This document shows positions 15,403-23,600 of a DNA stretch of 64,000 bases, piece by piece (positions within the stretch are counted from its first letter, which is position 1; the number at the start of each line of letters is the position of its first letter). Both the position numbers and the translations under genes were made by a program. Source of the stretch: Pseudarthrobacter sp. SSS035 (lineage in GTDB: Bacteria; Actinomycetota; Actinomycetes; Actinomycetales; Micrococcaceae); NCBI RefSeq assembly GCF_023273875.1, contig NZ_CP096882.1, positions 558,001 through 622,000 on the forward strand, in the 5' to 3' direction. The notes under the pieces are model-generated. The model ran no database searches, was not told the origin of the DNA, and saw nothing but the letters and a program-made list of their open reading frames with translations.

Positions 15403-16824
15403 ATGACTTCCACTGAAGAATTCCGCATTGAACACGACACGATGGGCGAAGTCCGCGTCCCCGTGAACGCCCTGTACCGTGCACAGACGCAGCGTGCAGT
15501 TGAAAACTTCCCCATCTCCGGCAAGACCCTGGAACGCGCGCACATCGAGGCGCTGGCCCGGGTCAAGAAGGCTGCCGCGCAGGCCAACGCAGAACTTGGG
15601 GTGCTCGACGGCGAGCTGGCCAAGGCGATCGCTGCGGCTGCCGATGAGGTAGCTGCCGGCAAGTACGACGGCGACTTCCCCATCGACGTCTTCCAGACCG
15701 GTTCCGGCACGTCCTCGAACATGAACATGAACGAGGTCATCGCCGAGCTGGCCACGCGTGCCCTCAAAGCCGCCGGGAGTGACAAAGTTGTCCACCCGAA
15801 CGACCACGTCAACGCCTCGCAGTCCTCCAACGACGTCTTCCCCACCTCGGTCCACGTCGCCGCCACCTCGGCCCTGATCAACGACCTCATCCCGGCTCTC
15901 GGCTACCTGGCCGAGTCGCTGGAGCGCAAGGCCGTGGAGTTCAAGGACGTCGTCAAGTCCGGCCGCACCCACCTCATGGACGCCACCCCGGTGACGCTCG
16001 GACAGGAGTTCGGCGGCTACGCAGCCCAGGTCCGCTACGGCATCGAGCGCATCAACGCCGCCCTCCCCCGTGTTGCAGAAGTTCCGCTCGGCGGCACCGC
16101 GGTGGGCACCGGCATCAACACCCCGGCCGGCTTCCCGGAACGCGTCATCGAACTGCTCGCCACGGACACCGGCCTGCCGCTGACCGAGGCCCGCGACCAC
16201 TTCGAGGCCCAGGCCAACCGCGACGGCCTCATCGAAGGCTCCAGCCAGCTGCGCAACATCGCGATCTCCTTCATGAAGATCAACAATGACCTCCGCTGGA
16301 TGGGCTCCGGCCCCAACACCGGCCTCGGCGAAATCGCCATCCCGGACCTGCAGCCGGGCTCCTCGATCATGCCGGGCAAGGTCAACCCCGTCATCTGCGA
16401 GGCGTCCATCATGGTCTGCGCCCAGGTCATCGGCAACGACACCGCCATCGCCTGGTCCGGCACCAACGGCGCGTTTGAGCTCAACGTCGGCATCCCCGTG
16501 ATGGCCGCGAACCTGCTCGAGTCCATCCGCCTGCTGGCCAACACCAGCCGGGTCATGGCGGACAAGATGATCGACGGCATCACCGCGAACGTGGAACGCG
16601 CCCGCTTCCTCGCCGAGGCCTCCCCCTCCATCGTCACCCCGCTAAACAAGTACATCGGCTACGAAAACGCGGCGAAGATCGCCAAGAAGGCCGTGGCCGA
16701 GGGCCTCACCATCCGCGAAACCGTCATCGCCATGGGCTTCCTCGAACGCGGCGAGGTCACCGAAGAGCAGCTGGACACCGCCCTGGACGTTATGTCCATG
16801 ACGCGCCCGCCGCACAAGGCATAG
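15403..16824 (+). CDS. fumC: Class II fumarate hydratase
   Basis: FumC hydrates fumarate to L-malate in the TCA cycle without an iron-sulfur cluster. All superfamily blocks are present: TGSGTSSNMNMNE near residue 99, ASQSSNDVFPTSVH near 136, the SS-loop GSSIMPGKVNPV near 319 that carries the catalytic serine, and TNGAFELNVGIPVMA near 354. The 473-residue length is normal. A strong hairpin terminator follows at 16847-16895, so the gene is likely monocistronic. Confidence 0.95.
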   Translation: MTSTEEFRIEHDTMGEVRVPVNALYRAQTQRAVENFPISGKTLERAHIEALARVKKAAAQANAELGVLDGELAKAIAAAADEVAAGKYDGDFPIDVFQTGSGTSSNMNMNEVIAELATRALKAAGSDKVVHPNDHVNASQSSNDVFPTSVHVAATSALINDLIPALGYLAESLERKAVEFKDVVKSGRTHLMDATPVTLGQEFGGYAAQVRYGIERINAALPRVAEVPLGGTAVGTGINTPAGFPERVIELLATDTGLPLTEARDHFEAQANRDGLIEGSSQLRNIAISFMKINNDLRWMGSGPNTGLGEIAIPDLQPGSSIMPGKVNPVICEASIMVCAQVIGNDTAIAWSGTNGAFELNVGIPVMAANLLESIRLLANTSRVMADKMIDGITANVERARFLAEASPSIVTPLNKYIGYENAAKIAKKAVAEGLTIRETVIAMGFLERGEVTEEQLDTALDVMSMTRPPHKA

Positions 16825-16846
16825 GTCCCCACCGCTTCCCAGAAGT

Positions 16847-16895
16847 ACGACGGCGGCCGCTCACATTCATCACGAGGGTGGGCGGCCGCCGTCGT
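16847..16895 (+). terminator. Hairpin terminator after fumC
   Basis: Perfect 14-bp arms ACGACGGCGGCCGC and GCGGCCGCCGTCGT separated by a 21-base loop, 22 bases after the fumC stop. The run of T after it is weak (TTCCCT). Confidence 0.75.
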
Positions 16896-16916
16896 TCCCT
16901 CAGCAGACAAAGCCAA

Positions 16917-16948
16917 AGTTTGCACTATTGTCAATTGAGTGCAAAACT
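16917..16948. promoter_or_regulatory. Candidate TetR operator upstream of TetR/MFS operon
   Basis: Inverted repeat AGTTTGCACT - 11 bases - AGTGCAAAACT just before the TetR gene. A further half-site (GATAGTGC, about 16962-16969) repeats the GCACTAT core in inverted orientation inside the start of the gene. The position suits autoregulation of the regulator and pump. Confidence 0.6.
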
Positions 16949-16955
16949 TTACTTT

Positions 16956-17621
16956 GTGAATGATAGTGCAGAAAATGAAGGCGGTCTCCGCGAGCGCAAG
17001 CGCGCCGCCACTCGGGCCTCGATCACCGGCGTCGCCCGGAAACTGACAGCGGAGCGCGGCCTGAACGGCTACACCGTGGAGGAAGTCTGCGAGCTGGCAG
17101 AGATCTCGCGCCGCACGTTCTTCAACTACTTCCCCACCAAGGAAGACGCCATCCTCGGCCATGTGGACGACGAAATACCCCGGGATGTCATCGAGGGGTT
17201 CATTGCCGGCGGCGCGTCATCCCCGTCCGGGGAGATCTCCGCGACCCTTTTCCAGGACCTGATCGGGCTCTCCCTGAAACTGTCCGAAAACATGGCCGCC
17301 TCCGAAGAAGAGACCCGTCAGCTGATCGGCGTGATCAAGAAGGAACCCCAGCTGATGCTCCGCATCATCGGCGCCACCGAGGAACGCGAGGCGGAGTTCG
17401 CCCGTGTCCTCGCCGCCCGCGAGGGCGTTTCGCCGGACCATCCCGTGGTCCAGATGGCCGTTGCCCTGCTCGGAAACATCGCCAGGAAGAGCAGCATGGC
17501 CTATTTCTCCGAGGGCAACACACGCCCCTACCAGGAGCTGCTGCTCGAAAACATCGCAGCCGCCCGCCAACTTTTCTCCCAACACTTCGACGAACCCGTA
17601 CCCGCAGAAGGACACTCATGA
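16956..17621 (+). CDS. TetR-family transcriptional regulator
   Basis: A 221-residue regulator. The N-terminal helix-turn-helix is at about residues 30-60 (YTVEEVCELAEISRRTFFNYFPTKEDAI), with the typical aromatic FFNYF recognition-helix end. The C-terminal two thirds is the helical ligand-binding and dimerisation region and suggests no specific ligand. GTG 16956 was chosen because the upstream frame crosses the operator repeat. Its stop overlaps the start of the downstream efflux gene (ATGA), so it most likely represses its own operon in response to a pump substrate. Confidence 0.88.
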   Translation: MNDSAENEGGLRERKRAATRASITGVARKLTAERGLNGYTVEEVCELAEISRRTFFNYFPTKEDAILGHVDDEIPRDVIEGFIAGGASSPSGEISATLFQDLIGLSLKLSENMAASEEETRQLIGVIKKEPQLMLRIIGATEEREAEFARVLAAREGVSPDHPVVQMAVALLGNIARKSSMAYFSEGNTRPYQELLLENIAAARQLFSQHFDEPVPAEGHS

Positions 17622-19321
17622 GCACCACTGCCAGCCCCAAGGCAGCAGCCGGCCCGCTGCTGCTGACCCAGAAACGCATCTGGATCATCTTTTCGGCGCT
17701 TATTGCAGGAATGCTGCTGTCCAGCCTCGACCAGACCATCGTCTCCACGGCCATGCCCACCATCGTGGGCAAACTCGGCGGTGTGGAGCACCAGGCCTGG
17801 ATCACCACCGCCTACCTGCTGGCCACCACCATCGTGATGCCGATCTACGGCAAGTTCGGTGACGTCCTGGGCCGCCGGAACCTGTTCCTTGTGGCCATCG
17901 CCCTGTTTACCCTCGCCTCAGTGGGCTGCGCCCTGGCCACCGATTTCTGGGGCTTTGTCATCTTCCGCGCCATCCAGGGCCTGGGCGGCGGCGGACTGAT
18001 GATCCTCTCGCAGGCAATCATCGCGGACATCGTCCCGGCGAAGGACCGCGGCAAGTACATGGGTCCCCTGGGCGCCATCTTCGGTCTTTCCGCCGTGGCC
18101 GGTCCGCTGCTCGGCGGATTCTTCGTGGACCACATGACGTGGGAATGGGTCTTCTACATCAACATCCCCATCGGCATCGCCGCCTTCCTCACCGCCTGGT
18201 TCACGCTGACACTGCCCAACAAGAAGGCCGAAAAGCGGATCGATATCCTGGGCGTGATCCTGCTGTCCGCAGCCACCACCTGCCTGATCTTCTTCACCGA
18301 CTTCGGCGGCAAGAAGGATGAGGGCTGGGATTCACCGCTGACATGGGCGTTCGGCGCCGGAATGCTCATCTCCGCCGCGGCTTTCGTTATGGTGGAGCGC
18401 CGCGCGGAGGATCCCATCATCCCGCTCAGCCTGTTCAAAAACCGGATCTTCGTCAACGCCACGGCCATCGGTTTTACCCTGGGCCTGGGCATGTTCGCCG
18501 CCATCGCCTTCGTCCCCACGTTCCTGCAGATGTCCTCCGGGACCTCTGCGGCTGAATCCGGGCTCCTGATGCTGCCCATGATGGTGGGCCTCATGGGCAT
18601 GGCAATCTATTCGGGGATCCGGATCTCCAAGACCGGCAAGTACAAGATGTTCCCCATCCTCGGTGCCTCCCTGACCATCGCGGCGATGCTGTGGCTCACC
18701 ACCCTGACCGCCGAAACCCCCATCTGGGTCATCTGCGTCCAGCTGTTCGTGTTCGGCGCAGGCCTGGGTTCGATCATGCAGGTCATCGTCCTGGTGGTGC
18801 AGAATTCCGTTCCCGCCGATCAGATCGGCACAGCAACCAGCACCAACAACTACTTCCGCGAAGTCGGCGCGTCCCTGGGCGTGGCAGTGTTCGGCGCGAT
18901 TTTCACCAACCGGCTCTCCGAGTCACTGACCAGCGCGTTCACCGGCGCCGGAGCGTCCGCGGAGCAGGCCTCGCAGTCCACCAGCACCCTGGACCCGCAG
19001 GCATTGAGCCAGTTGCCGGACCAGCTGCGCGACGCAATCGTGAACGCCTACGCGGACTCCCTCGCCCCGGTCTTCTGGTATCTGGTGCCGTTCATCGCCC
19101 TCGCGCTGATCCTGGCCATCACCCTGAAGCAGATCCCGCTCTCGGACACCGCCGGCATGGTGGCCCGGGGCGAGGCCATCGGCGGCGAGGAAGCAGAACG
19201 CCTGGAAGCAGAGCACCTGGCCCTGCTGAACGACGGCACGGAGAAGGAGCCCGCCGCCGTCCCTGACCCCGCGGACAGCCTGAAGGACGACGACGGCGAG
19301 CTGGTCTCCCAGCGCCGCTGA
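17618..19321 (+). CDS. DHA2-family (EmrB/QacA) MFS drug transporter, 14 TMS
   Basis: A proton-driven multidrug exporter of the DHA2 family. About 14 hydrophobic segments are visible. Family motifs include LDQTIVSTAMPTI in helix 1 (motif D1), GKFGDVLGRRN in the 2-3 loop (motif A), and GAIFGLSAVAGPLLGGF in helix 5 (motif C, antiporter). The 45-residue acidic C-terminal tail is cytoplasmic. It is translationally coupled to the TetR gene and followed by a strong terminator at 19376-19419, which closes the two-gene operon. The substrate cannot be told from sequence. Confidence 0.93.
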   Translation: MSTTASPKAAAGPLLLTQKRIWIIFSALIAGMLLSSLDQTIVSTAMPTIVGKLGGVEHQAWITTAYLLATTIVMPIYGKFGDVLGRRNLFLVAIALFTLASVGCALATDFWGFVIFRAIQGLGGGGLMILSQAIIADIVPAKDRGKYMGPLGAIFGLSAVAGPLLGGFFVDHMTWEWVFYINIPIGIAAFLTAWFTLTLPNKKAEKRIDILGVILLSAATTCLIFFTDFGGKKDEGWDSPLTWAFGAGMLISAAAFVMVERRAEDPIIPLSLFKNRIFVNATAIGFTLGLGMFAAIAFVPTFLQMSSGTSAAESGLLMLPMMVGLMGMAIYSGIRISKTGKYKMFPILGASLTIAAMLWLTTLTAETPIWVICVQLFVFGAGLGSIMQVIVLVVQNSVPADQIGTATSTNNYFREVGASLGVAVFGAIFTNRLSESLTSAFTGAGASAEQASQSTSTLDPQALSQLPDQLRDAIVNAYADSLAPVFWYLVPFIALALILAITLKQIPLSDTAGMVARGEAIGGEEAERLEAEHLALLNDGTEKEPAAVPDPADSLKDDDGELVSQRR

Positions 19322-19375
19322 CCGGCGTCGTACGGCTGTAAGCCATAACGGCGGAAGCCGCAGTAACAAAGCCTG

Positions 19376-19419
19376 CAGGGGCGCCGCGATCTTGGGGGTT
19401 ACGGCGCCCCTGTTGTTTT
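19376..19419 (+). terminator. Rho-independent terminator after MFS gene
   Basis: Perfect 11-bp arms CAGGGGCGCCG and CGGCGCCCCTG with a 15-base loop, followed by TTGTTTT. It lies between the efflux gene and the convergent peptidase gene. Confidence 0.85.
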
Positions 19420-19468
19420 CGTCGCGCCTGCGGACCGGGGCCGCAAGCGTCCTCTCGCGCTGAAGCGT

Positions 19469-20026
19469 CTAGGCGGGCAGCAGCATGGCGGCAGTGGCGC
19501 CGGCGAGCATAAACGGGCCGAACGGGATGGAAGACTTCAACGTGCCGCGGCGGGCCGCCAGCAGGGCCATGGACCAGAGGCCTCCCAGCAGGAAAGCTGC
19601 GAATGTCCCGGCAAAAACGTGCCCCCAGCCGAGATAGCCAAGGTACATCCCCAGGACGCCGGCCAGCTTCACGTCGCCAAAGCCCATGCCGGGCGGGTAA
19701 ACCATCCGCAGGACAAAATAGAAAGCCCACAGGACCGCTCCCCCCGCCAGGATGCGCAGCGCCGGGATCCCCAGGAGCTCGGCGGCCCCGTCGGGTGACC
19801 CCACGAGCGCGGCAGGACCGGCGATCACGTGCACCAAGGCCGCCGCGAGCAACAGGACCCCCGCCACACCGTAGGACGGGAAAACAATCCGGTTGGGCAG
19901 CAGATGGTGGCGAACGTCAATCACCGTCAGCCGGGCCGCCATAACCAAAAAGTAGGCACATGCGGCCAGCACCAGCCAGAACGCCAGCGGGGTGGCGTCC
20001 CACAGTCCATCGAGTCGTCGGATCAC
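19469..20026 (-). CDS. A24-family prepilin peptidase, short form
   Basis: Type 4 prepilin peptidases cleave the leader of pilin-like proteins with two membrane-embedded aspartates. Both are visible: VIDVRHHLLPNR near residue 32 and the GMGFGDVKLAG signature near 113. About five or six membrane segments are present. The 185-residue form lacks the N-terminal cysteine-containing methyltransferase domain of PilD, like TadV/CpaA enzymes. GTG 20026 is chosen because a -10 hexamer lies seven bases upstream; a longer frame to ATG 20095 is possible. No pilin, Tad or secretion gene lies in this window, so its substrate is encoded elsewhere. Confidence 0.88.
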   Translation of the reverse strand: MIRRLDGLWDATPLAFWLVLAACAYFLVMAARLTVIDVRHHLLPNRIVFPSYGVAGVLLLAAALVHVIAGPAALVGSPDGAAELLGIPALRILAGGAVLWAFYFVLRMVYPPGMGFGDVKLAGVLGMYLGYLGWGHVFAGTFAAFLLGGLWSMALLAARRGTLKSSIPFGPFMLAGATAAMLLPA

Positions 20027-20033
20027 CCCTCGG

Positions 20034-20039
20034 ATGCTA
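20034..20039 (-). promoter_or_regulatory. -10 element for leaderless prepilin peptidase gene
   Basis: On the minus strand TAGCAT is followed by seven bases and GTG 20026. Confidence 0.5.
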
Positions 20040-20073
20040 CTGGATTCGCGCGCCGCCCCGCAGAGCCCACGCG

Positions 20074-20079
20074 TAAACT
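20074..20079 (+). promoter_or_regulatory. -10 element for leaderless hypothetical gene
   Basis: TAAACT is followed by six bases and ATG 20086. It is back to back with the peptidase -10 element (20034-20039), so two divergent promoters share about 50 bp. Confidence 0.5.
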
Positions 20080-20085
20080 GTGGAT

Positions 20086-20880
20086 ATGTCGACATGGGAC
20101 ACCAGGCGCCGGCCGGATCCGGAGGGCAGCGCCGCCGCTGCAGACCTGAGCACCATGTTCCGGAACCTTTGCCGGTCTTCCCCCTGGAAATGGCAGTCAC
20201 TGCGCTTTGAATACTGGGATGAACCGTTTTCCGACGTCCCCGACCCGGCCGCTCCCCTGGTCCGCGCCTGGCTGCGCCGGCCCGGGGCGCTGCGCCTGGA
20301 AACCGCCGACCGGCTTGTCCTCCACAGCACCACCGGCATCAACGATTCCAAGGACGGGTTGTACGTCAGCGCCACCCGGAAGTCCTGGCTGCTGCCGCCC
20401 CACCTCGTAGCGCCCGTTTACGACGACGGCGGCCTGGTCAGGCGCCGGCCGGAGGCAGCATACGGCGAACCAGGGTTCGGGAACGGCCGTTTCTCGGCTG
20501 CCCTCGATCCCGTGGAACTGGCCGGGAACGCACCGGTCCCCATCGAGTTCCCGGGAACCAACGCCGTGGACGTCGACGCCGTTCGCCGCGCCGAACACGA
20601 TGGCCGGCCGGCGCTGGAGGCAACCGTGACGCCTTCCGCGTCCTACCGGCCCGCGGAACCTGCCGCTCCGCTCTGCCTGCCCGGCAGCAACCGGGTGCGG
20701 ATCGACCTGGAAACCGGCGTCTGCGTAGCCAGCCAGTCAATGGAAGCGGCAACCCCGGATTACGGGCACTGGATCCGGATCCTCGCGGTGGACGAATACA
20801 TGCTGGACGACCTGTTCGTGGCCGAGTCCATGAACCTTACGGACGTCCGCCGCCACATCAGCTGGGACATCCGCGCCTGA
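20086..20880 (+). CDS. Conserved hypothetical protein, unknown function
   Basis: I do not recognise this 264-residue protein. It has no signal peptide or membrane helix. Features seen are an N-terminal polar stretch, FRNLCRSSPWKWQSLRFEYWDEP near residue 23, several Asp/Pro-rich loops, a central LRLETADRLVLHSTTGIND, and a C-terminal DEYMLDDLFVAESM. The alternation of short hydrophobic and polar segments suggests a beta-rich fold. Codon use is like its neighbours, and the start follows a -10 hexamer by six bases, so it is a real gene. It is divergent from the prepilin peptidase and shares the promoter region; no functional link can be claimed. Confidence 0.7.
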   Translation: MSTWDTRRRPDPEGSAAAADLSTMFRNLCRSSPWKWQSLRFEYWDEPFSDVPDPAAPLVRAWLRRPGALRLETADRLVLHSTTGINDSKDGLYVSATRKSWLLPPHLVAPVYDDGGLVRRRPEAAYGEPGFGNGRFSAALDPVELAGNAPVPIEFPGTNAVDVDAVRRAEHDGRPALEATVTPSASYRPAEPAAPLCLPGSNRVRIDLETGVCVASQSMEAATPDYGHWIRILAVDEYMLDDLFVAESMNLTDVRRHISWDIRA

Positions 20881-20940
20881 TCACAGTTCCTGCTCCAGGC
20901 ATCACCGGCGTTTGACAGACTCCCGTGGCCCGCCCTGGGC

Positions 20941-20946
20941 TAGGCT
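20941..20946 (+). promoter_or_regulatory. -10 element for leaderless GNAT gene
   Basis: TAGGCT is followed by six bases and ATG 20953. A TTGACA at 20912-20917 is 23 bases upstream, too far for a standard -35 spacing. Confidence 0.5.
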
Positions 20947-20952
20947 TCCCTG

Positions 20953-21600
20953 ATGACCGCGCTGACTTCCATCTGGCCCCTCTTTGGCCTCAAGCTGACC
21001 ACTCCCCGACTGGTGCTGCGTCCCATAACCGACGCCGATATTCCCGCCGCAGTTGCAGCGGCCGCCAGCGGAGTCCACGAACCTGGATTGAGCCCCTTCA
21101 GCACTCCATGGACGGAACTGCCGGCGGAAGCATTAGGGCACAACATGGCGCAGTGGTACTGGCGCTGCCGCGGCCAGTCCACACCCGAGGACTGGACCCT
21201 ACTCCTGGGCATCTGGTACCAGGACGAATTCATCGGCTGCCAGGACATCGGCGCCAAGGACTTTGCCACCCTCAAAACCGTCAGCACTGGATCCTGGCTC
21301 AAGCATTCTCTCCACGGCCAAGGGCTCGGCACAGAGATGCGGGCCGCCGTCGCGCTTTACGCGTTCGACTGGCTCGGCGCCGAAGTGGCCGAATCCGAAG
21401 CCGCCGCCTGGAACGCCGCCTCCCTGGGCGTGTCCCGCTCCCTCGGCTACGAACTCAACGGTACCAACAGGCAATCCTGGGGCGGCAAGGCCGTCGAAGT
21501 CCAAAAAGTGCGCCTCACCCCCGCAACATTCAAACGCCCCGACTGGACCCTCGACGTCAAAGGCCACGAAGCAGCAGCTAAGCACCTCGGCGTCGGCTGA
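20953..21600 (+). CDS. GNAT-family N-acetyltransferase (RimJ/RimL type)
   Basis: A 215-residue acetyl-CoA-dependent acetyltransferase. The RimJ/RimL-like start LTTPRLVLRPITDADIPA is clear (residues about 15-32), and the acetyl-CoA pyrophosphate loop is represented by LHGQGLGTEMRAAV near residue 120 (the Q-x-x-G-x-G/A core), followed by EAAAWNAASLGVSRSLGYELN. The acceptor is unknown: the subfamily covers ribosomal protein, antibiotic and amino-sugar acetylation. It carries a rare TTA leucine codon at 21133-21135. It converges on phoH across the nested palindrome. Confidence 0.88.
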   Translation: MTALTSIWPLFGLKLTTPRLVLRPITDADIPAAVAAAASGVHEPGLSPFSTPWTELPAEALGHNMAQWYWRCRGQSTPEDWTLLLGIWYQDEFIGCQDIGAKDFATLKTVSTGSWLKHSLHGQGLGTEMRAAVALYAFDWLGAEVAESEAAAWNAASLGVSRSLGYELNGTNRQSWGGKAVEVQKVRLTPATFKRPDWTLDVKGHEAAAKHLGVG

Positions 21601-21626
21601 GGGTGGTTGGGTCCGCCAGGTAGAGG

Positions 21627-21866
21627 TCCTTCGCCGTCGCTTAGACACGACGCACAGGGGCTCCGCCGGTCGCTAAGCGACCTCTGGGCCCGATGCGCCG
21701 CGATGCGCTCCTACGCGAAGAACCCCCCACCTGACGTGTGCGCCGGTTACCGCCGTTCAAGGAGGGCCGCGGGCCTTCTCGTAGGAGCGCATCGCCGACC
21801 AAAGCGGCGCGAAGGTCGCCCAGCGACCGTAGCAAAGCGGCGGGAGGTGTCTAAGCGACGGAGAAG
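21627..21866. repeat. Nested 240-bp imperfect palindrome
   Basis: Three pairs of inverted repeats share one centre near 21747. The outer pair is TCCTTCGCCGTCGCTTAGAC (21627-) with its complement ending at 21866. The middle pair is GGTCGCTAAGCGACC (21668-21682) with GGTCGCCCAGCGACC (21814-21828), each itself a palindrome. The inner pair is CGATGCGCTCCTACGCGAAG (21701-21720) with 21775-21794, one mismatch in 20. It fills the gap between two convergent genes; no coding frame here has family features. Confidence 0.85.
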
Positions 21867-21899
21867 GGCCGTGGCCCGACGAACGGAACCACGGCCCTT
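21864..21899 (-). terminator. Hairpin terminator for phoH
   Basis: Perfect 11-bp arms AAGGGCCGTGG and CCACGGCCCTT with a 14-base loop, 20 bases past the phoH stop on the minus strand. It abuts the right end of the nested palindrome. Confidence 0.7.
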
Positions 21900-21919
21900 C
21901 GCGAACCCGAAACGTAGGG

Positions 21920-23350
21920 CTAGATTTCGGCGCCCTCGAGGAGCTCTGTTACCAGGGCTGCGATGGGTGACCTTTCTGAGCGGGTGAGGGTGATGTGGCC
22001 GAAGAGGGGGTGTCCTTTCAGGGTTTCGACGACGGCGGCGATTCCGTCGTGCCGGCCGACGCGCAGGTTGTCACGCTGGGCGACGTCGTGGGTGAGGACG
22101 ATCTTGGAGTTCTGGCCGATGCGGCTCATCACGGTGAGGAGGACGTTCTTCTCGAGTGACTGGGCCTCGTCGACGATCACGAAGGCGTCGTGCAGGGAAC
22201 GGCCGCGGATGTGGGTCAGCGGCATGACCTCGAGCATGCCGCGGTCCATGACTTCTTCCACGACCTCCTGGCTGACCAGGGCGCCGAGCGTGTCAAAGAC
22301 CGCCTGGGCCCAGGGGTTCATCTTTTCCGACTCGGAGCCGGGCAGGTAGCCAAGTTCCTGTCCACCCACGGCGTAGAGCGGGCGGAATACGATCACCTTG
22401 CGGTGCTCGCGGCGTTCCAGCACGGCTTCCAGGCCGGCACACAGGGCCAGCGCCGATTTGCCGGTGCCGGCCCGTCCGCCAACCGAAACGATTCCGACGG
22501 CGGGATCCATCAGCATGTCGATGGCGAGCCGCTGTTCCGCCGATCGTCCGTGGAGCCCGAATACGTCCCGGTCCCCCTTGACCAGCCGCACCTGCTTGTC
22601 AGCGCCCACCCGGCCCAGGGCTGAGCCCCGGTTGGAGAGGATCACCAGCCCGGTGTTGACCGGCATTTCCGCGGCTGCGGGAATGAAGACGGGCTCGTGG
22701 CCGTACAGGGTGGAAATTTCGTCCTCACTGGCCTCGACCTCCGCCACGCCGGTCCAGCCCGAATCCTTGACCAGTTCGTTGCGGTATTCGTCGGCAGTGA
22801 GTCCCATGGCGGAGGCCTTGACCCGCATCGGGAGATCCTTCGAAACCACGGTGACGTTCCGGCCTTCATTGGCCAGGTTCTTGGCCACAGCCAGGATGCG
22901 GCTGTCGTTGTCGCCACTGCGGAAACCCAAGGGGAGCACGTCGGCGGAAATGTGGTTCAGCTCCACCAGGAGGGTGCCGCCCTCGTTTCCGATGGGGATG
23001 GGTTTGCTCAAGCCACCGTGTTTCACCCGGAGATCATCGAGCAGCCGGAGCGCCTTGCGGGCAAAGTAGCCCAGTTCGGGGTCGTGCCGTTTCCCCTCAA
23101 GTTCCGTGATGACAACGATCGGAACAATGACTTCGTGCTCGGCGAAGCGCAGCAGCGCCCGTGGATCCGAGAGCAGGACGGAGGTGTCAATGACGAACGT
23201 GCTAATGGTGGCGTCCCTTCCGGAGACAGCAAAACCGGCCGCAGATGTTTCGTCTGCTGCACCGGTTTGTGAGGTGGCTCGCGTGGCGCGAGAGGTAGCT
23301 TTCTGTCCCTGGTCAAAAACGGCTTCGGGCAGTTGTTCAGAATTAGCCAC
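21920..23350 (-). CDS. PIN-PhoH fusion protein (PhoH2 type)
   Basis: PhoH2 proteins combine a PIN-type RNase with a PhoH ATPase and act as RNA helicase/ribonucleases. The PIN domain covers about residues 50-185, with acidic residues in FVIDTSVLLSDP, ITELEGKRHDP and SGDNDSRIL. The PhoH domain follows from about 255, with Walker A GGRAGTGKSALAL near 314 and Walker B DAFVIVDEAQS near 404. GTG 23350 has GGAG five bases upstream; the longer frame to 23428 reads through a leader hairpin. The length of 476 residues fits the mycobacterial and Micrococcales PhoH2 proteins. No small antitoxin-like frame (PhoAT) was found upstream. Confidence 0.92.
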   Translation of the reverse strand: MANSEQLPEAVFDQGQKATSRATRATSQTGAADETSAAGFAVSGRDATISTFVIDTSVLLSDPRALLRFAEHEVIVPIVVITELEGKRHDPELGYFARKALRLLDDLRVKHGGLSKPIPIGNEGGTLLVELNHISADVLPLGFRSGDNDSRILAVAKNLANEGRNVTVVSKDLPMRVKASAMGLTADEYRNELVKDSGWTGVAEVEASEDEISTLYGHEPVFIPAAAEMPVNTGLVILSNRGSALGRVGADKQVRLVKGDRDVFGLHGRSAEQRLAIDMLMDPAVGIVSVGGRAGTGKSALALCAGLEAVLERREHRKVIVFRPLYAVGGQELGYLPGSESEKMNPWAQAVFDTLGALVSQEVVEEVMDRGMLEVMPLTHIRGRSLHDAFVIVDEAQSLEKNVLLTVMSRIGQNSKIVLTHDVAQRDNLRVGRHDGIAAVVETLKGHPLFGHITLTRSERSPIAALVTELLEGAEI

Positions 23351-23600
23351 ATCGACTCCAGCCCCGGGCACGCCCGGAATTGTTATTGGTGAGGCGGCTC
23401 GGCCTGGAGGCCGGGTCCGGCCTCCCATACAACCGGTGCGAAATTCGCTCCATGTACTGGCCTCCCCGATCAGCCGGCGTTTTTGCCTGCTGATGGATAC
23501 AACGTAATTCCCTGCCCAGTAATTTCCGGTGCCATCCGTCGGCGATTCCTGTTGCCGGCTTGTGAATTCCGGATGAACGGGGGCGGACCCGTGATGAGGC
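23351..23600 (-). other. phoH leader and promoter region
   Basis: 250 bases between the start of phoH and the end of the prenyltransferase gene on the same strand. It contains the 20-bp perfect hairpin at 23406-23425 and no convincing gene. Confidence 0.6.
23406..23425 (-). promoter_or_regulatory. Perfect hairpin in phoH leader
   Basis: GGAGGCCGG-GT-CCGGCCTCC, a perfect 9-bp stem centred about 65 bases before the phoH start codon. No T-run follows, so it may be an RNA-stability or attenuation element rather than a terminator. Confidence 0.5.

Noticed and set aside
21607..21987. Possible small Arg-rich protein encoded in the nested palindrome
   Set aside because: Its sequence is dictated by the inverted repeats and it overlaps the phoH terminator and coding end; no start signal.
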